Assembly (NCBI GenBank): GCA_047722305.1
Contig: JBDNYM010000041.1
Location: forward strand, 1-22,785
Direction of reading: 5' to 3'
Length of the DNA: 22,785 nt
DNA from: JAKVJE01 sp047722305
Lineage (GTDB): Bacteria; Actinomycetota; Actinomycetes; Actinomycetales; Microbacteriaceae
Every line of letters begins with the position of its first letter. Position 1 is the stretch's first letter. The notes beneath the pieces were generated by a model that was not told the origin of the DNA, ran no database searches, and worked only from the letters and a program-made list of their open reading frames with translations. The position numbers and the translations under genes are program-made. Positions 13,977-22,444 of this stretch are shown in pieces.

Positions 13977-14978
13977 TCAGGGGAGAACGACGACCTGCCC
14001 GGCATAGACCAGGCCGGCGCCGAATCCGATCTGCAGGCAGAGATCTCCGCTCTTCGCCTCGCCGGCATCGAGCAGCGCCGCGGTGGCGAGCGGAATCGAT
14101 GCGGCGGACGTATTGCCGCTGTGCACGATATCACGCCCCACCACGACATCCGGGCGCAGCCCGAGGTGCTTGATGAACTCGTCGATGATGCGCTCGTTGG
14201 CCTGGTGCGGGACGAAGACGTCGATGTCGTCCGCCGTGAGGCCGGCGGCGTCGATGATGCGCTGGGCGGCGTGAGCCATGTCCTGGACGGCCCAGCGGAA
14301 GACCGTCCGGCCCTCCTGCCGCAGCGTCGGCCAGGAGCATTTCCCGTCGCGGAAGGCGAGCAGGCTGTCGGTCATGTGGATGGTGGGCCAGTGCTCGCCG
14401 TCGGAGCCCCAGATGGTCGCGGAGACGCCGGGTTCGGCGCTCGGGCCCACCACGGCGGCGCCGGCGGCGTCGCCGAGCAGGAAGGAGATCGAGCGGTCGG
14501 TCGGGTCGACGAGATCCGAGAGCTTCTCGGCGGCGTCGATGAGCACGTAGTGCGCGGCGCCGGAGCGGATGAGCGCGTCGGCCTGGGCGAGCGCATAGCA
14601 GAAGCCGGCGCAGGCAGCTGAGATGTCGTAGGCGGCGGCGGTCGTGCCGAGCTGCCCGGCCAGCCAGGAGGCCAGGGACGGGGTCTGGTAGGGGAAGCTC
14701 ACGGTGCTGACGATGATGGCGTCGATCTGGTCCGCGGTGACGGGCGAACGGTCGATGGCCTGCTCGGCGGCCGCCCGGGCGAGGTCCTGCACGGAGACGT
14801 TCTCGGAGGCGCGGTGGCGCTCGATGATGCCGGTGCGCTGGCGGATCCACTCGTCGGACGAGTCGATCGGGCCGACCAGGGCCTCGTTGCCGACGACCAG
14901 GTCGCCGCGGCTCACGCCGTACGCCAGGATGCGGCTGTGGGCCGCCCCCGTCCATTCCTGCAAGGTCTTGCTGCTCAT
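13977..14978 (-). CDS. fabH: Beta-ketoacyl-ACP synthase III (chain initiation)
   Basis: FabH starts fatty-acid synthesis by condensing an acyl-CoA with malonyl-ACP. In actinobacteria that make branched fatty acids it usually accepts branched primers. The protein has 333 aa with the catalytic triad Cys123 (SAACAGF), His258 (VPHQAN) and Asn289 (HSGNTSAASIP). ATG 14978 overlaps the fabD stop as ATGA, which fixes the start against the much longer open frame reaching 15248. The neighbours fabD and acpP supply its malonyl-ACP substrate. Confidence 0.96.
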   Translation of the reverse strand: MSSKTLQEWTGAAHSRILAYGVSRGDLVVGNEALVGPIDSSDEWIRQRTGIIERHRASENVSVQDLARAAAEQAIDRSPVTADQIDAIIVSTVSFPYQTPSLASWLAGQLGTTAAAYDISAACAGFCYALAQADALIRSGAAHYVLIDAAEKLSDLVDPTDRSISFLLGDAAGAAVVGPSAEPGVSATIWGSDGEHWPTIHMTDSLLAFRDGKCSWPTLRQEGRTVFRWAVQDMAHAAQRIIDAAGLTADDIDVFVPHQANERIIDEFIKHLGLRPDVVVGRDIVHSGNTSAASIPLATAALLDAGEAKSGDLCLQIGFGAGLVYAGQVVVLP

Positions 14979-15907
14979 TGAGCGTTCGCCTCGTTCTTGG
15001 TGATGAGTTCTGCCGCCGCCGGCAGGTCGGCTGCGCTGCGGAGGGCCACGGCCGGCACCCCGGTCAGCTCGTGCTTGGCGAGCCCGACCAGGGTGCCGCC
15101 GGGCAGCACCTCGATGAGCCCGGCCGGGTCGGCGGCGTGCATGTCGTCGAGGTTCTGCTGCCAGTGCACGGGGGACGCCACCTGGGCCACCATCGCCTCC
15201 ACGAAGGCGGCGCCGGACGGCTCCTGCACCCCGGTGCGGTTGGACCACAGCGGGTGGGCCGGGTCGGCGGGATGCAGCCCCTGCGCGTACTCGGACAGCG
15301 GGGCGACGGCGGAGCGCATGTAGCGCGTGTGGAATGCGCCGGCGACGGACAGCGGGACGACGCGGGCGTGCGCCGGAGGAGCGTCCACCAGCGCCTGCAC
15401 GTCGGCGACCGCGCCGGCGGCGACCACCTGGCGGCTGCTGTTGAAGTTCGCGGGCGACAAGTTCTTGGCCTCGATGGCGGCGAGCACCTCGTCGCGGTCG
15501 CCGCCCACGACGGCGGCCATGGTGGTGGGGTTCCGGGCGGCGGCATCGGCCATGAGCCGCGAGCGCTCCCGCACGAAGCCGAGCGCCTCGGCCTCGGTGA
15601 GCACGCCGTCCAGCGCCGCAGCGGTGATCTCGCCGACGGAGTGCCCGGCGAAGCCGATGTCGTCGGGGATGGGCGTCAGACGCTGCAGCCGGCGGTACGA
15701 CAGCAGGCCGGCGGCGACGATCAGCGGCTGGGCGATGGCGGTGTCGCGGATCGTCTCGGCGCTGGAGACCGTGCCGTGCTCGACGAGGTCGATGTCGAGG
15801 ATCTCGGAGTACTCGCGGGCCAGCTGCGCGGTCTCGGGGTCATCCAGCCAGTCGCGGAGGAAGCCGGGCTTCTGGGCGCCCTGGCCGGGGCAGAAGAAAA
15901 TCAGCAC
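14975..15907 (-). CDS. fabD: Malonyl-CoA:ACP transacylase
   Basis: FabD moves the malonyl group from CoA to ACP. The protein has 310 aa with CPGQGAQ (6-12), the nucleophile motif GHSVGE with Ser90, and the catalytic His193 in AFHTRYM, all as in the acyltransferase family. The start is GTG 15907; no upstream ATG is available. A CATAAT -10 box lies six bases before the GTG, so the operon mRNA may be leaderless. It is first in the fabD-fabH-acpP-fabF operon and overlaps fabH by four bases. The 125-bp gap to fasR probably carries the activator site. Confidence 0.95.
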   Translation of the reverse strand: MLIFFCPGQGAQKPGFLRDWLDDPETAQLAREYSEILDIDLVEHGTVSSAETIRDTAIAQPLIVAAGLLSYRRLQRLTPIPDDIGFAGHSVGEITAAALDGVLTEAEALGFVRERSRLMADAAARNPTTMAAVVGGDRDEVLAAIEAKNLSPANFNSSRQVVAAGAVADVQALVDAPPAHARVVPLSVAGAFHTRYMRSAVAPLSEYAQGLHPADPAHPLWSNRTGVQEPSGAAFVEAMVAQVASPVHWQQNLDDMHAADPAGLIEVLPGGTLVGLAKHELTGVPAVALRSAADLPAAAELITKNEANAQ

Positions 15908-15913
15908 GTCGAA

Positions 15914-15919
15914 ATTATG
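15914..15919 (-). promoter_or_regulatory. -10 box of the fab operon (probable leaderless start)
   Basis: CATAAT on the minus strand lies six bases before the GTG of fabD. No good -35 box was found, which fits a promoter that needs an activator such as FasR. Confidence 0.5.
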
Positions 15920-16032
15920 CCTTTCAGATCGGGGTGATCCGCGCGGTGGCGGCGACGAATCTCATCGGTGAGGTTTGGAGGTGTCGTGCAAGCCGAGCGG
16001 ATCGAACGGGGCGGTTCGCGGGCCGGCGGCGG

Positions 16033-17352
16033 TCAGTGGGGAGCAGGGAGCTCGGTGTCGGCGATGCGCCCGAGAATGCATGCCGTCTGCAGGATGAGCG
16101 AGTCGCGGGCGTCCGTCGGGTCCCATCCCACCAGTTCGGCGACCCGGTGCAGACGGTAGCGCACGGTGTTGGGGTGCACGTACAGGGTGCGGGCGGTGGC
16201 CTCCAGAGAGCGGCCGTTGGCGAGGTACACGTCGAGGGTGTCGAGCATGTCCTGCGAGTGCCGCTGCAGGGGTCGGTATGCCTCCTCGATCAACGTGGCC
16301 CGAGCCAGGGGGTCGCCGTTGAGGGCGCGTTCGGGGAGCACGTCGTCGGCATTCATGACGCGTGCCTCCTGCCGGGTGCCGGCCGCGACCGCGTAGGCGG
16401 CCATCGCGGCGGATGCGGAGCTGTGGGCGGACTCCAGCCCGGTCACCGTCGGGCCCAGCACCACCTTGCCGGCGCCGAACCCGCTGGCCAGCCGGGCGGC
16501 GAGGTCGACGAACTCGGGCAGGGCGGTCTTGCCGGCGTTGTGCTCCAGCGACTGCCCGAGCACCAGCACGATCCGGCGCCCCTGCACGCCGATGAGCACA
16601 TCGGTGGCCGAGCGGCTGATCGTGCGGCGGCAGCGGTCGGTCGAGAAGGACGGCTTCCAGGGGGCCACCAGCACGGCGAGCCGGTCGACGCCGTGCCAGC
16701 CGAGCGCCGACACCCGGCTCGGCAGGTCCTCCTCGTATTCGCCGCTCACGATCGAGTCGACCACCAGGGCCTCCAGGCGGTCGTCCCACAGGCCGCGCGC
16801 CTCCGCGGCGCGTGCGTACGCATCCGCGGCGGCGAAGGCGACGTCGCGCGAGTACTCCAGGGCGGCGACCTTCAGCACGGGGTCGTTCTCGCCGATGAAC
16901 GACTCCAGGACGGTCACGCTCACCCGGATCAGCTGCAGGGCCTGCTGCAGCGACACGTGCCGGGCGAGGGTGCGCGGCGCGCGCTGGAAGATGTCCGCCG
17001 CCGGCCAGGCCGGGCCGCCATCCGCGAACCAGTTGGCGAACGACGAGACGCCCGACTGCGCGATCATGCCGATGGCCGAGCGATCGGCCGCGGACAGGTC
17101 GCGGTACCACCCGAGCTGCTCGGCCAGGCGCTGCAGGATCCGGCTCGACAGCTCGCCGGTGATGGCCTGCAGCTTCGTGAGCGCGGCCTCGCGTCCGTTC
17201 GATGCGGATGCGGCGCCGGGGGCGATGGCGGCATCGGCCGCGCTGTTCGAGTCGTCGGGCTCGGCATCGACGGCGGCCCGGGCGGCGGCGCCGGGCTCGC
17301 TGGCGGGCGCGGGGATGTCCTGCTCGGTGGACCTGCTGCTTCGGTCTGACAC
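16033..17352 (-). CDS. fasR: PucR-type transcriptional regulator of fatty-acid synthesis
   Basis: The protein has 439 aa from GTG 17352. The C-terminal PucR/CdaR-type helix-turn-helix (about 365-425) reads LDVYLANGRSLEATARTLYV then HPNTVRYRLHRVAELVGWDP. The middle part resembles the GGDEF-like sensor region of this family, and the N-terminal 40 residues are acidic and low in complexity. The homologue FasR of Streptomyces activates the fabD-fabH-acpP-fabF operon, and this gene lies directly upstream of it on the same strand, so the name rests on homology plus synteny. It is distinct from the TetR-type FasR of Corynebacterium. A TAGACT box seven bases before the GTG suggests a leaderless mRNA. 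Confidence 0.85.
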   Translation of the reverse strand: MSDRSSRSTEQDIPAPASEPGAAARAAVDAEPDDSNSAADAAIAPGAASASNGREAALTKLQAITGELSSRILQRLAEQLGWYRDLSAADRSAIGMIAQSGVSSFANWFADGGPAWPAADIFQRAPRTLARHVSLQQALQLIRVSVTVLESFIGENDPVLKVAALEYSRDVAFAAADAYARAAEARGLWDDRLEALVVDSIVSGEYEEDLPSRVSALGWHGVDRLAVLVAPWKPSFSTDRCRRTISRSATDVLIGVQGRRIVLVLGQSLEHNAGKTALPEFVDLAARLASGFGAGKVVLGPTVTGLESAHSSASAAMAAYAVAAGTRQEARVMNADDVLPERALNGDPLARATLIEEAYRPLQRHSQDMLDTLDVYLANGRSLEATARTLYVHPNTVRYRLHRVAELVGWDPTDARDSLILQTACILGRIADTELPAPH

Positions 17353-17359
17353 GCAGGTC

Positions 17360-17365
17360 AGTCTA
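17360..17365 (-). promoter_or_regulatory. -10 box of a probable leaderless fasR transcript
   Basis: TAGACT on the minus strand lies seven bases before GTG 17352, with no ribosome-binding site between. Confidence 0.45.
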
Positions 17366-17429
17366 GCGATCGCCCCCGGTGAGGGCCGCGAGGACGATGA
17401 CGACGGGCACCGGGCGGCCGGGCCTCGGC

Positions 17430-17435
17430 TACGCT
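17430..17435 (+). promoter_or_regulatory. -10 box of tRNA-Val
   Basis: TACGCT is eight bases upstream of the tRNA 5' end. No clear -35 box was found. Confidence 0.35.
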
Positions 17436-17443
17436 GGTGCGGC

Positions 17444-17520
17444 GGGCTCATAGCTCAGCTGGTCAGAGCGCCTCGTTTACACCGAGGAGGTCGGGGGTTC
17501 GAGCCCCTCTGGGCCCACCA
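17444..17520 (+). tRNA. tRNA-Val (TAC anticodon), CCA encoded
   Basis: The cloverleaf is complete: acceptor strands GGGCTCA and TGGGCCC (one G-T pair), D arm TAGCTCAG..GGTCAGAGC, anticodon stem CCTCG/CGAGG with loop TTTACAC and anticodon TAC, and T arm GGGGGTTCGAGCCCCTC. A genomic CCA follows at 17518-17520. Its 3' half overlaps the end of the serine recombinase gene on the other strand and is the likely attachment site of the element to the right. Confidence 0.95.
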
Positions 17521-19165
17521 GATCGTCGTTGTTCAAACCGACGACGTTTCCGGTTTGATGTCCAGATTCCGTCGTGGCTTGCTGTCGTGCGAGTGCGGTG
17601 CGCTGGACGTCCGGGTTGAACAGGATGTTGAACGGTTCCCCGGGCTGTCCGTTCACGGTGTCGTCGGGCATGACGACGAGCTTGTCGAAGAAGGCTTGGT
17701 TGGCCAGGCGTCGCAGTGAGTCGTCAATGCTCATGTAGATCGCGTGGCAGTCACCGGCGAGGGCGAGGCAGTCTTCGAGGTGGGCCTTGGCTTGGTCGTA
17801 CTCGATGTCTCCGGCGTTGATCTGGGCATCGAGGAACGCCAGGCGGCGGGCGATGCGTTCTTGTTCCTCACCGAGCAGGTCGAGCGGGATCATGCCGGCG
17901 TAGTGGGCTTGGAGCAGCTTCTTACGCTCGTCGCGGAGCGCGTCGCGTTCGGCGGTGTAGGCGTGGCGCTCGTGCCGGGCGGTGGCGTGGAGTCGGTCGA
18001 ACTCTCCGGTGACCAGCTCGCGCAGCGCGGTGATGATGTGGCCGGGTATCTGCACACGGCGGTAGTAGTCCTCGACGGCGGCTTCGATGTCGGGCACGAA
18101 CATGGACTTGCGTTCGCAGGTGGTGCGCTTGGAGTGCCGGCCCGCGCACAGGAAGTAGGGGTAGATCACTCCTTGGCTGCTGCGGGCGTTGGACAGGATC
18201 AGCCGTGAGCCGCACTCGCCGCAGAAGATGCTGCCTTTGAGGTAGTGGTCGTGGGCTTGGGTCTTCTCCCCGGAGGTCTGGTGCGCGGTGAGGACGGCCT
18301 GTACTCGGTACCAGACTTCGGTGGCGACCAGTGGTTCGTGCAGCCCGTCGTAGGTGGCGCCTCGGAAGCTGACCTGTCCCTTGTAGTACGGGTTGGTGAG
18401 CATCTTCTGGATCGTGGACAGCGCCGGGGCCTTCGAGGGCCGCTTCGGTGTGGGCACGCTCGTCAGGCCGCGGTCGATGAGTTCTTCGTGGAGGGTGATG
18501 GTCGAGTAGTTCCCGGTGGCGTAGGCCTCGAACGCCCACTTGACCAGTGCGGCGCGGTCGGGGTCGGGCTCGACCACCCGCATTTCGCGGCCCAGCTCGT
18601 CGCGCTTGCGGACGTTGAGGTAGCCGATGGGTGCCTTGCCGTTGGTGCCGCCGGTGAGTGCCTTCTGGTTCATGCCCTTGGCGACCTCGTTGGCGAGGTT
18701 GCGGGAGTAGAACTCCGCGATGGTGGACATGATGCCGTGCAGCAGCATCCCGCTCGGGGTCTCGTCAATGTTCTCCGTGGCCGAGACGAGCATGACCCCG
18801 GCCTCTTTGAGGGCGAGGTGGATCGCTACGTCGTCGGCGCGGTTGCGGGCGAGCCGGTCGACCTTGTGGACGATGCAGTACGCGACCGGGTGGGTCTTGA
18901 CGTACTCGATCATCCGCATCAGCTCGGGCCGGTCGGCCTTGCGGGCGGACTCTCCGGCATCGACGAACTCCTCGGTGATGATCGCGTCGAGTTCCCGAGC
19001 TTTGCGGAGGTTGGCCTCACGCTGCGCAGGGATCGAGAAGCCTTCGTCCCGGCCGCCGCGCTCGGCTTGCTCCTTGGTTGAGACGCGCAGGTAGGACACC
19101 GCAAGGCAGGTTGTCTCGCCCACATGGGCGAGCGCGGCCGGCGGTGCGACTTGGGTGATGGTCAT
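17477..19165 (-). CDS. Large serine recombinase (integrase of the adjacent element)
   Basis: The protein has 562 aa from ATG 19165. The resolvase domain (about 20-165) has the nucleophile Ser29 in YLRVSTKEQ, plus HKVDRLARNRADD and MLLHGIMSTIAEFYSRNLA. The recombinase domain (about 175-290) has NPYYKGQVSFRG. A zinc ribbon uses Cys315, Cys318, Cys340 and Cys350. A coiled-coil (about 395-465) follows. Such enzymes integrate and excise elements between attP and attB. The last 14 residues, VGPEGLEPPTSSV plus one, are encoded antisense within tRNA-Val, and the stop lies in its anticodon loop. The native C-terminus after excision may therefore differ. A GGAG two bases before the ATG is too close to be ideal, and AAGGA lies further up. 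Confidence 0.9.
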   Translation of the reverse strand: MTITQVAPPAALAHVGETTCLAVSYLRVSTKEQAERGGRDEGFSIPAQREANLRKARELDAIITEEFVDAGESARKADRPELMRMIEYVKTHPVAYCIVHKVDRLARNRADDVAIHLALKEAGVMLVSATENIDETPSGMLLHGIMSTIAEFYSRNLANEVAKGMNQKALTGGTNGKAPIGYLNVRKRDELGREMRVVEPDPDRAALVKWAFEAYATGNYSTITLHEELIDRGLTSVPTPKRPSKAPALSTIQKMLTNPYYKGQVSFRGATYDGLHEPLVATEVWYRVQAVLTAHQTSGEKTQAHDHYLKGSIFCGECGSRLILSNARSSQGVIYPYFLCAGRHSKRTTCERKSMFVPDIEAAVEDYYRRVQIPGHIITALRELVTGEFDRLHATARHERHAYTAERDALRDERKKLLQAHYAGMIPLDLLGEEQERIARRLAFLDAQINAGDIEYDQAKAHLEDCLALAGDCHAIYMSIDDSLRRLANQAFFDKLVVMPDDTVNGQPGEPFNILFNPDVQRTALARQQATTESGHQTGNVVGLNNDDLVGPEGLEPPTSSV

Positions 19166-19202
19166 GGCTCCGTGTTTCCTTCCCCAGCAGGTGGGGCCAA
19201 CA

Positions 19203-19222
19203 CGAGCGGCGACGACCGCTCG
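19203..19222. promoter_or_regulatory. Inverted repeat upstream of the recombinase gene
   Basis: CGAGCGG-N6-CCGCTCG lies 37 bases upstream of the recombinase start, in the 183-bp gap before the 66-aa ORF. It may be an operator or a terminator for the operon to the right. Confidence 0.35.
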
Positions 19223-19348
19223 CGCGGTGCGACTCGTTGGAAAACACGACCCGGACGCTCCGAGTGGAGCGCCCTGGGTAAGCCTCGAAGGCCGAACAGG
19301 ACTTGCGCACCACGGCCACACCGGAGCGTGACCGCTGGCTTGGTACGT

Positions 19349-19549
19349 CTACGATTCTACCTCGCCGCCGGTCTCATGCCGAGGGCTCGACAGCGGTGTC
19401 TCCTGGCTGGCGCGCTCGGCGTCGGCGCGGGCGAAGGCCATGCCGATGAACAGTTGCGCGAGCTTGTGGAGATCGGGCGTGGCACGCGGCTCGGCCTCGA
19501 CACGGTACGTGCGCATCCGGGCTGGCGGTGATTTGCGGGGCTTGCTCAC
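19349..19549 (-). CDS. Small hypothetical protein of the conjugative element
   Basis: The protein has 66 aa from GTG 19549, with AGGGGAAG about six bases upstream. The GTG overlaps the stop of the DUF4913 gene as GTGA, a strong sign of translational coupling. The sequence is basic at the N-terminus (MSKPRKSPPARMRTYRVEA), then has an amphipathic helix (LHKLAQLFIGMAFARADAER) and a polar tail. I do not recognise a family. It is last in the operon before the recombinase gene. Confidence 0.55.
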   Translation of the reverse strand: MSKPRKSPPARMRTYRVEAEPRATPDLHKLAQLFIGMAFARADAERASQETPLSSPRHETGGEVES

Positions 19550-20124
19550 TGGACTTCCCCTGTCGTCGGATCGACACCAGCGAAGAAGACGTCTTCGGCG
19601 GCCTGCCGGATGGCGACTTCATTGAGGACGTAGCGCACGAAGTCTTCGTCGCGGTCGGTGATCGGTACCTCTTCGACCGGTTCGGCCGGTGCTTCGCCGG
19701 GCCAGGTGGTCTGGCGGGTGGGGCGGTCGCGGTCCAGGCGTGTGCCGCTGGTGGCTATCCAGTCGCGGAGGCGCTGGCGGGCGTCCGCGAAGTCGCGGTG
19801 CCAGCCCAGCGGTGCCGAGCCGTTCTGCTCGGGGTCATAGGCGCAGAGCCAGTGCAGGTGCAGCGCGGACAGTTCCCAGAGCAGTTCGGGGTGGCGGTGC
19901 CACATCGGCGGGATCACGCTGGCCGGCAGTCCGTAGGTGTGGCGCAGCCAATCGACCCAGCGGTTCAGTTCCAGCAGCTCGGCTTCCAGATCGCCGGCCG
20001 ACAGCAGGTTCCAGTTGATCGGCCGTGGCGGGCCGGGCAGATCGTTGTTCGGGTCGAATGCCGGACGGTCATCGAAGTCGTCGGGCACCTCCGGTCCCGG
20101 CGTGGGGGTGTCGATGGGGCTCAT
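19546..20124 (-). CDS. DUF4913 domain protein
   Basis: The protein has about 192 aa from ATG 20124, which has GAGGG five bases upstream. A GTG at 20136 that overlaps the SSB gene stop as GTGA is the alternative start. After an acidic, Pro-rich N-terminus, the middle carries the DUF4913 pattern: LLELNRWVDWLRHTYGLP, IPPMWHRHPELLWELSALHL, HWLCAYDPE. This family is found mostly on actinobacterial plasmids and conjugative elements and has no proven function. The C-terminal part is acidic. It is co-transcribed with the SSB-like gene above it. Confidence 0.7.
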   Translation of the reverse strand: MSPIDTPTPGPEVPDDFDDRPAFDPNNDLPGPPRPINWNLLSAGDLEAELLELNRWVDWLRHTYGLPASVIPPMWHRHPELLWELSALHLHWLCAYDPEQNGSAPLGWHRDFADARQRLRDWIATSGTRLDRDRPTRQTTWPGEAPAEPVEEVPITDRDEDFVRYVLNEVAIRQAAEDVFFAGVDPTTGEVQ

Positions 20125-20132
20125 CTCGACCC

Positions 20133-20591
20133 TCACATTCCGATCGCCGGCGCAGCAGCCGGTCGGCTCGGCTCCGGGCTGGTGAACGCCGAGGCGTCCC
20201 GCGCGGGCGTCGCCTGCTCGGTGGTGTTGCGGGGCGTGCGGTCGACCTCGTAGCGGGTGCGGGCCAGGTCGTGACCAAGGCGGGTCGCGATGAACTCTTC
20301 ACCTTCGTGCCGCTGGCCGTCGCGCTCGTAGGAGTATTTGCGCACGCGCCCGTCCGCGATGAAGTTGTCACCCTTGGCGAGCTTCTGGTGCCCGTACTCG
20401 GCGGCGGCCTTGAACGCGATCAGGTCGTGGAAGGTGGTCTCCAGCTTGGTGAACGAGTTGTCGTCCTCGCGCCGGTAGTGCTCCAGCCCGATCTTCATGT
20501 AGAGCCGGGCATCACCCTTCTCGGTGAAGCTCAACTGCGGCACGGAGGCGACGAACCCGGACACGGCCTGCTGAGTCTGAATGGTCGACAT
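20133..20591 (-). CDS. Single-stranded DNA-binding protein (element-encoded)
   Basis: This 152-aa SSB-type OB-fold protein has VSGFVASVPQLSFTEKGDAR as the first strands, then TTFHDLIAFKAAAEYGHQKL, KGDNFIADGRVRKYSYERDG and a Pro/Ala-rich tail (about 120-152). SSBs coat single-stranded DNA during replication and transfer. The tail lacks the acidic DDDIPF-type tip of the chromosomal housekeeping SSB, as is common for plasmid versions. ATG 20591 has an AGAGGAA site about 8 bases upstream. It lies between the coupling-protein gene and DUF4913, which fits a role in protecting transferred DNA. Confidence 0.75.
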   Translation of the reverse strand: MSTIQTQQAVSGFVASVPQLSFTEKGDARLYMKIGLEHYRREDDNSFTKLETTFHDLIAFKAAAEYGHQKLAKGDNFIADGRVRKYSYERDGQRHEGEEFIATRLGHDLARTRYEVDRTPRNTTEQATPARDASAFTSPEPSRPAAAPAIGM

Positions 20592-20668
20592 TGGAGTGTT
20601 CCTCTCTGCTCACGCAGCCCGTCGTGCTGGGGCCGCTGTGGCGGGAAGGTGCGCGAACGCCTCCGGGA

Positions 20669-22444
20669 TCAGTTCTCGGTGCGGCGCAGGAGTGCTTCGA
20701 TCTCTTTGCGGTCGCTGGCGAGTTGTCCTGCGTCGGAGCGGCTGGGCCAGGGGTGCAGGTCGGTGACGATGGGTGGTGCGGAGCGCAGCAGCACGACGCC
20801 GGTGCCGAAGGGCAGGCGTCGGATGCGGTCGGGTGGGAAGATCGGGACGCGGCGCACGGACCTTTGGTTGGATCGGGTGCCGTGATCGCCCAACGTCACC
20901 GAGTCGGTGTATTCGTCGCGTTCCCCGACCAGCGCGGAGAGGTCTTGCAGGTCGCGGGAGTTGGACGCGCCGCCGAGGATGACTTTCACGATGCTGGCGT
21001 CCCAGATCGCGTTGGCCTGGTGCTCGTTCCACTTGTCCCGCGCCTGCGCAAGCGACTGCAACACGGGCATGGTCGTGATCCCCGACCCGCCGCCTTCGGC
21101 CATCAGCGTCGGCAGCGACGGGAGGGGTGAAAGGTTGGCTATCTCGTCCAGCGCCAGCAGCATCGGCGGATCGAGCCGCGCGCCCGGTGAGCGGGCGGCG
21201 AGACGGCGGGCAGTCTCGATCAGGTCTTCCACCAACGCCGCCACCAAAGCAGCGGATGCCCCGGCACCCGAGCCGGTCGCGAGCAAGAACAGGGTGCCGC
21301 GGTCGCGGATGAACGCCTCGGGGTCGAAGCCCTCTCCCTCTGCTGGTGATACGGCGTCGAGGACTCGCGGGTCGGCGAGTGAGCCGAGCGCGAGGGAGAC
21401 GCCTTGCCAGATCGAGTCGCGGGTGCGGGGGTCGGAGTCGATCATCGCCTCCAACGATTCAGCCCACCCGGTCGCGGCGCGGGTGGAGCCGGTCAGGATC
21501 GCCACCGCATCCGCGGCGGCCGTGGGGTCGAGGGTCCATCTGAACAGTTCGGCGGGTGGCCGGTTGTCGATCGCCGCCGCGTGCAACAGCGCCTGCAATG
21601 CGGCGCGGGTCTTGCCTTCCCAGAACCCACCGGAATCGACCCCGCCTGCGGACAGGCCGGTGCCGGCGGCGAGGCCGGTAGCGCGGATCATCGCGGTCTG
21701 CGGCGACTCACACCCCCGGATGGGTGACCAGCGCAGCCCGGCGGGCAGGCCCTCGGCCAAGTGCTGGGGGTCGAAGATCGCCACTGGGCCGATCCGGCGG
21801 CGGGCGCGCATGGTCGCGGTCAGGTTGTCAGGCCGGGTGCTGGTAACGACGACGGCACCGGGAGCGTCGAGGATCGCCGGGATCACCAGGTGCAGGCCCT
21901 TGCCGGAGCGGGGCGGCCCGATGACCATGATCGAGTCCTCCACCGACGCCCACACACCCACCCCTTTCGAGGCACCGAGTCGGTAGCCAACATCGTGCGG
22001 CTTCGGATCGGTCAGGCCGGGGCGCAGGTTCCCGGCGCGGCGCAGCAGCGCCTTCTCCGACGCCGCGGCGGAGACTTCGTGGCGGGTCGCGATCCCGGCC
22101 ATCCGCCGCGGGTCTTGCTCGGCCCGATGCGTGAAGCGGCGAACCCGCACCCACACGAACACCACGAGTGCGACGAGGAGCGCGAGCATGGCCCCGGTGA
22201 CGACCCAGTAGACGACCGGGTTCAGGCCGTCCGCATCGAGCGCGGCGCCAGGGTCGCCGGGATGGAACAGCACCCCGACCCCGGCCGCGAGCCCGCCTTC
22301 GGGCTGAGGGGTGCCGGTGAGCCAGGCGGTGATGGTGCCGGCGGCGCGGAGGACGAGTGCGACCCCGAAGAGGGCGACCAGGCCGATCATGGCGGCGTTG
22401 GTCAGCTCGTCCCCGAACGATCCGGTCTGCCGCCCCTCGGTCAT
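20669..22444 (-). CDS. VirD4/TraG-type conjugal coupling ATPase (T4CP)
   Basis: The protein has 591 aa. Two transmembrane helices (about 16-40 and 78-102) anchor it in the membrane with a loop outside, and the rest is a cytoplasmic ATPase. Walker A is GPPRSGKG (176-183) and Walker B is LLALDE (429-434), followed by IANLSPLPSLPTLMAEGGG. The motif TTMPVLQSLAQARDKWNE matches the TraG/TraD family. Coupling proteins bring the relaxase-DNA complex to the type IV secretion channel. ATG 22444 overlaps the stop of the upstream gene as ATGA. The 77 bp to the SSB start hold no gene. Confidence 0.88.
   Translation of the reverse strand: MTEGRQTGSFGDELTNAAMIGLVALFGVALVLRAAGTITAWLTGTPQPEGGLAAGVGVLFHPGDPGAALDADGLNPVVYWVVTGAMLALLVALVVFVWVRVRRFTHRAEQDPRRMAGIATRHEVSAAASEKALLRRAGNLRPGLTDPKPHDVGYRLGASKGVGVWASVEDSIMVIGPPRSGKGLHLVIPAILDAPGAVVVTSTRPDNLTATMRARRRIGPVAIFDPQHLAEGLPAGLRWSPIRGCESPQTAMIRATGLAAGTGLSAGGVDSGGFWEGKTRAALQALLHAAAIDNRPPAELFRWTLDPTAAADAVAILTGSTRAATGWAESLEAMIDSDPRTRDSIWQGVSLALGSLADPRVLDAVSPAEGEGFDPEAFIRDRGTLFLLATGSGAGASAALVAALVEDLIETARRLAARSPGARLDPPMLLALDEIANLSPLPSLPTLMAEGGGSGITTMPVLQSLAQARDKWNEHQANAIWDASIVKVILGGASNSRDLQDLSALVGERDEYTDSVTLGDHGTRSNQRSVRRVPIFPPDRIRRLPFGTGVVLLRSAPPIVTDLHPWPSRSDAGQLASDRKEIEALLRRTEN

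Noticed and set aside
12580..14007. Long plus-strand open frame of 475 codons
   Set aside because: It lies antisense to fabF and acpP, whose motifs are complete. Its composition is the Arg/Gly/Val-rich shadow expected opposite GC-rich genes.
13977..15248. Longer 423-aa form of FabH
   Set aside because: It would overlap fabD by 274 bases with non-conserved sequence. ATG 14978 gives the ATGA overlap and the normal FabH length.
15934..17349. Plus-strand open frame of 471 codons opposite fasR
   Set aside because: fasR has a full helix-turn-helix and family features; the opposite frame has low-complexity shadow sequence and no motif.
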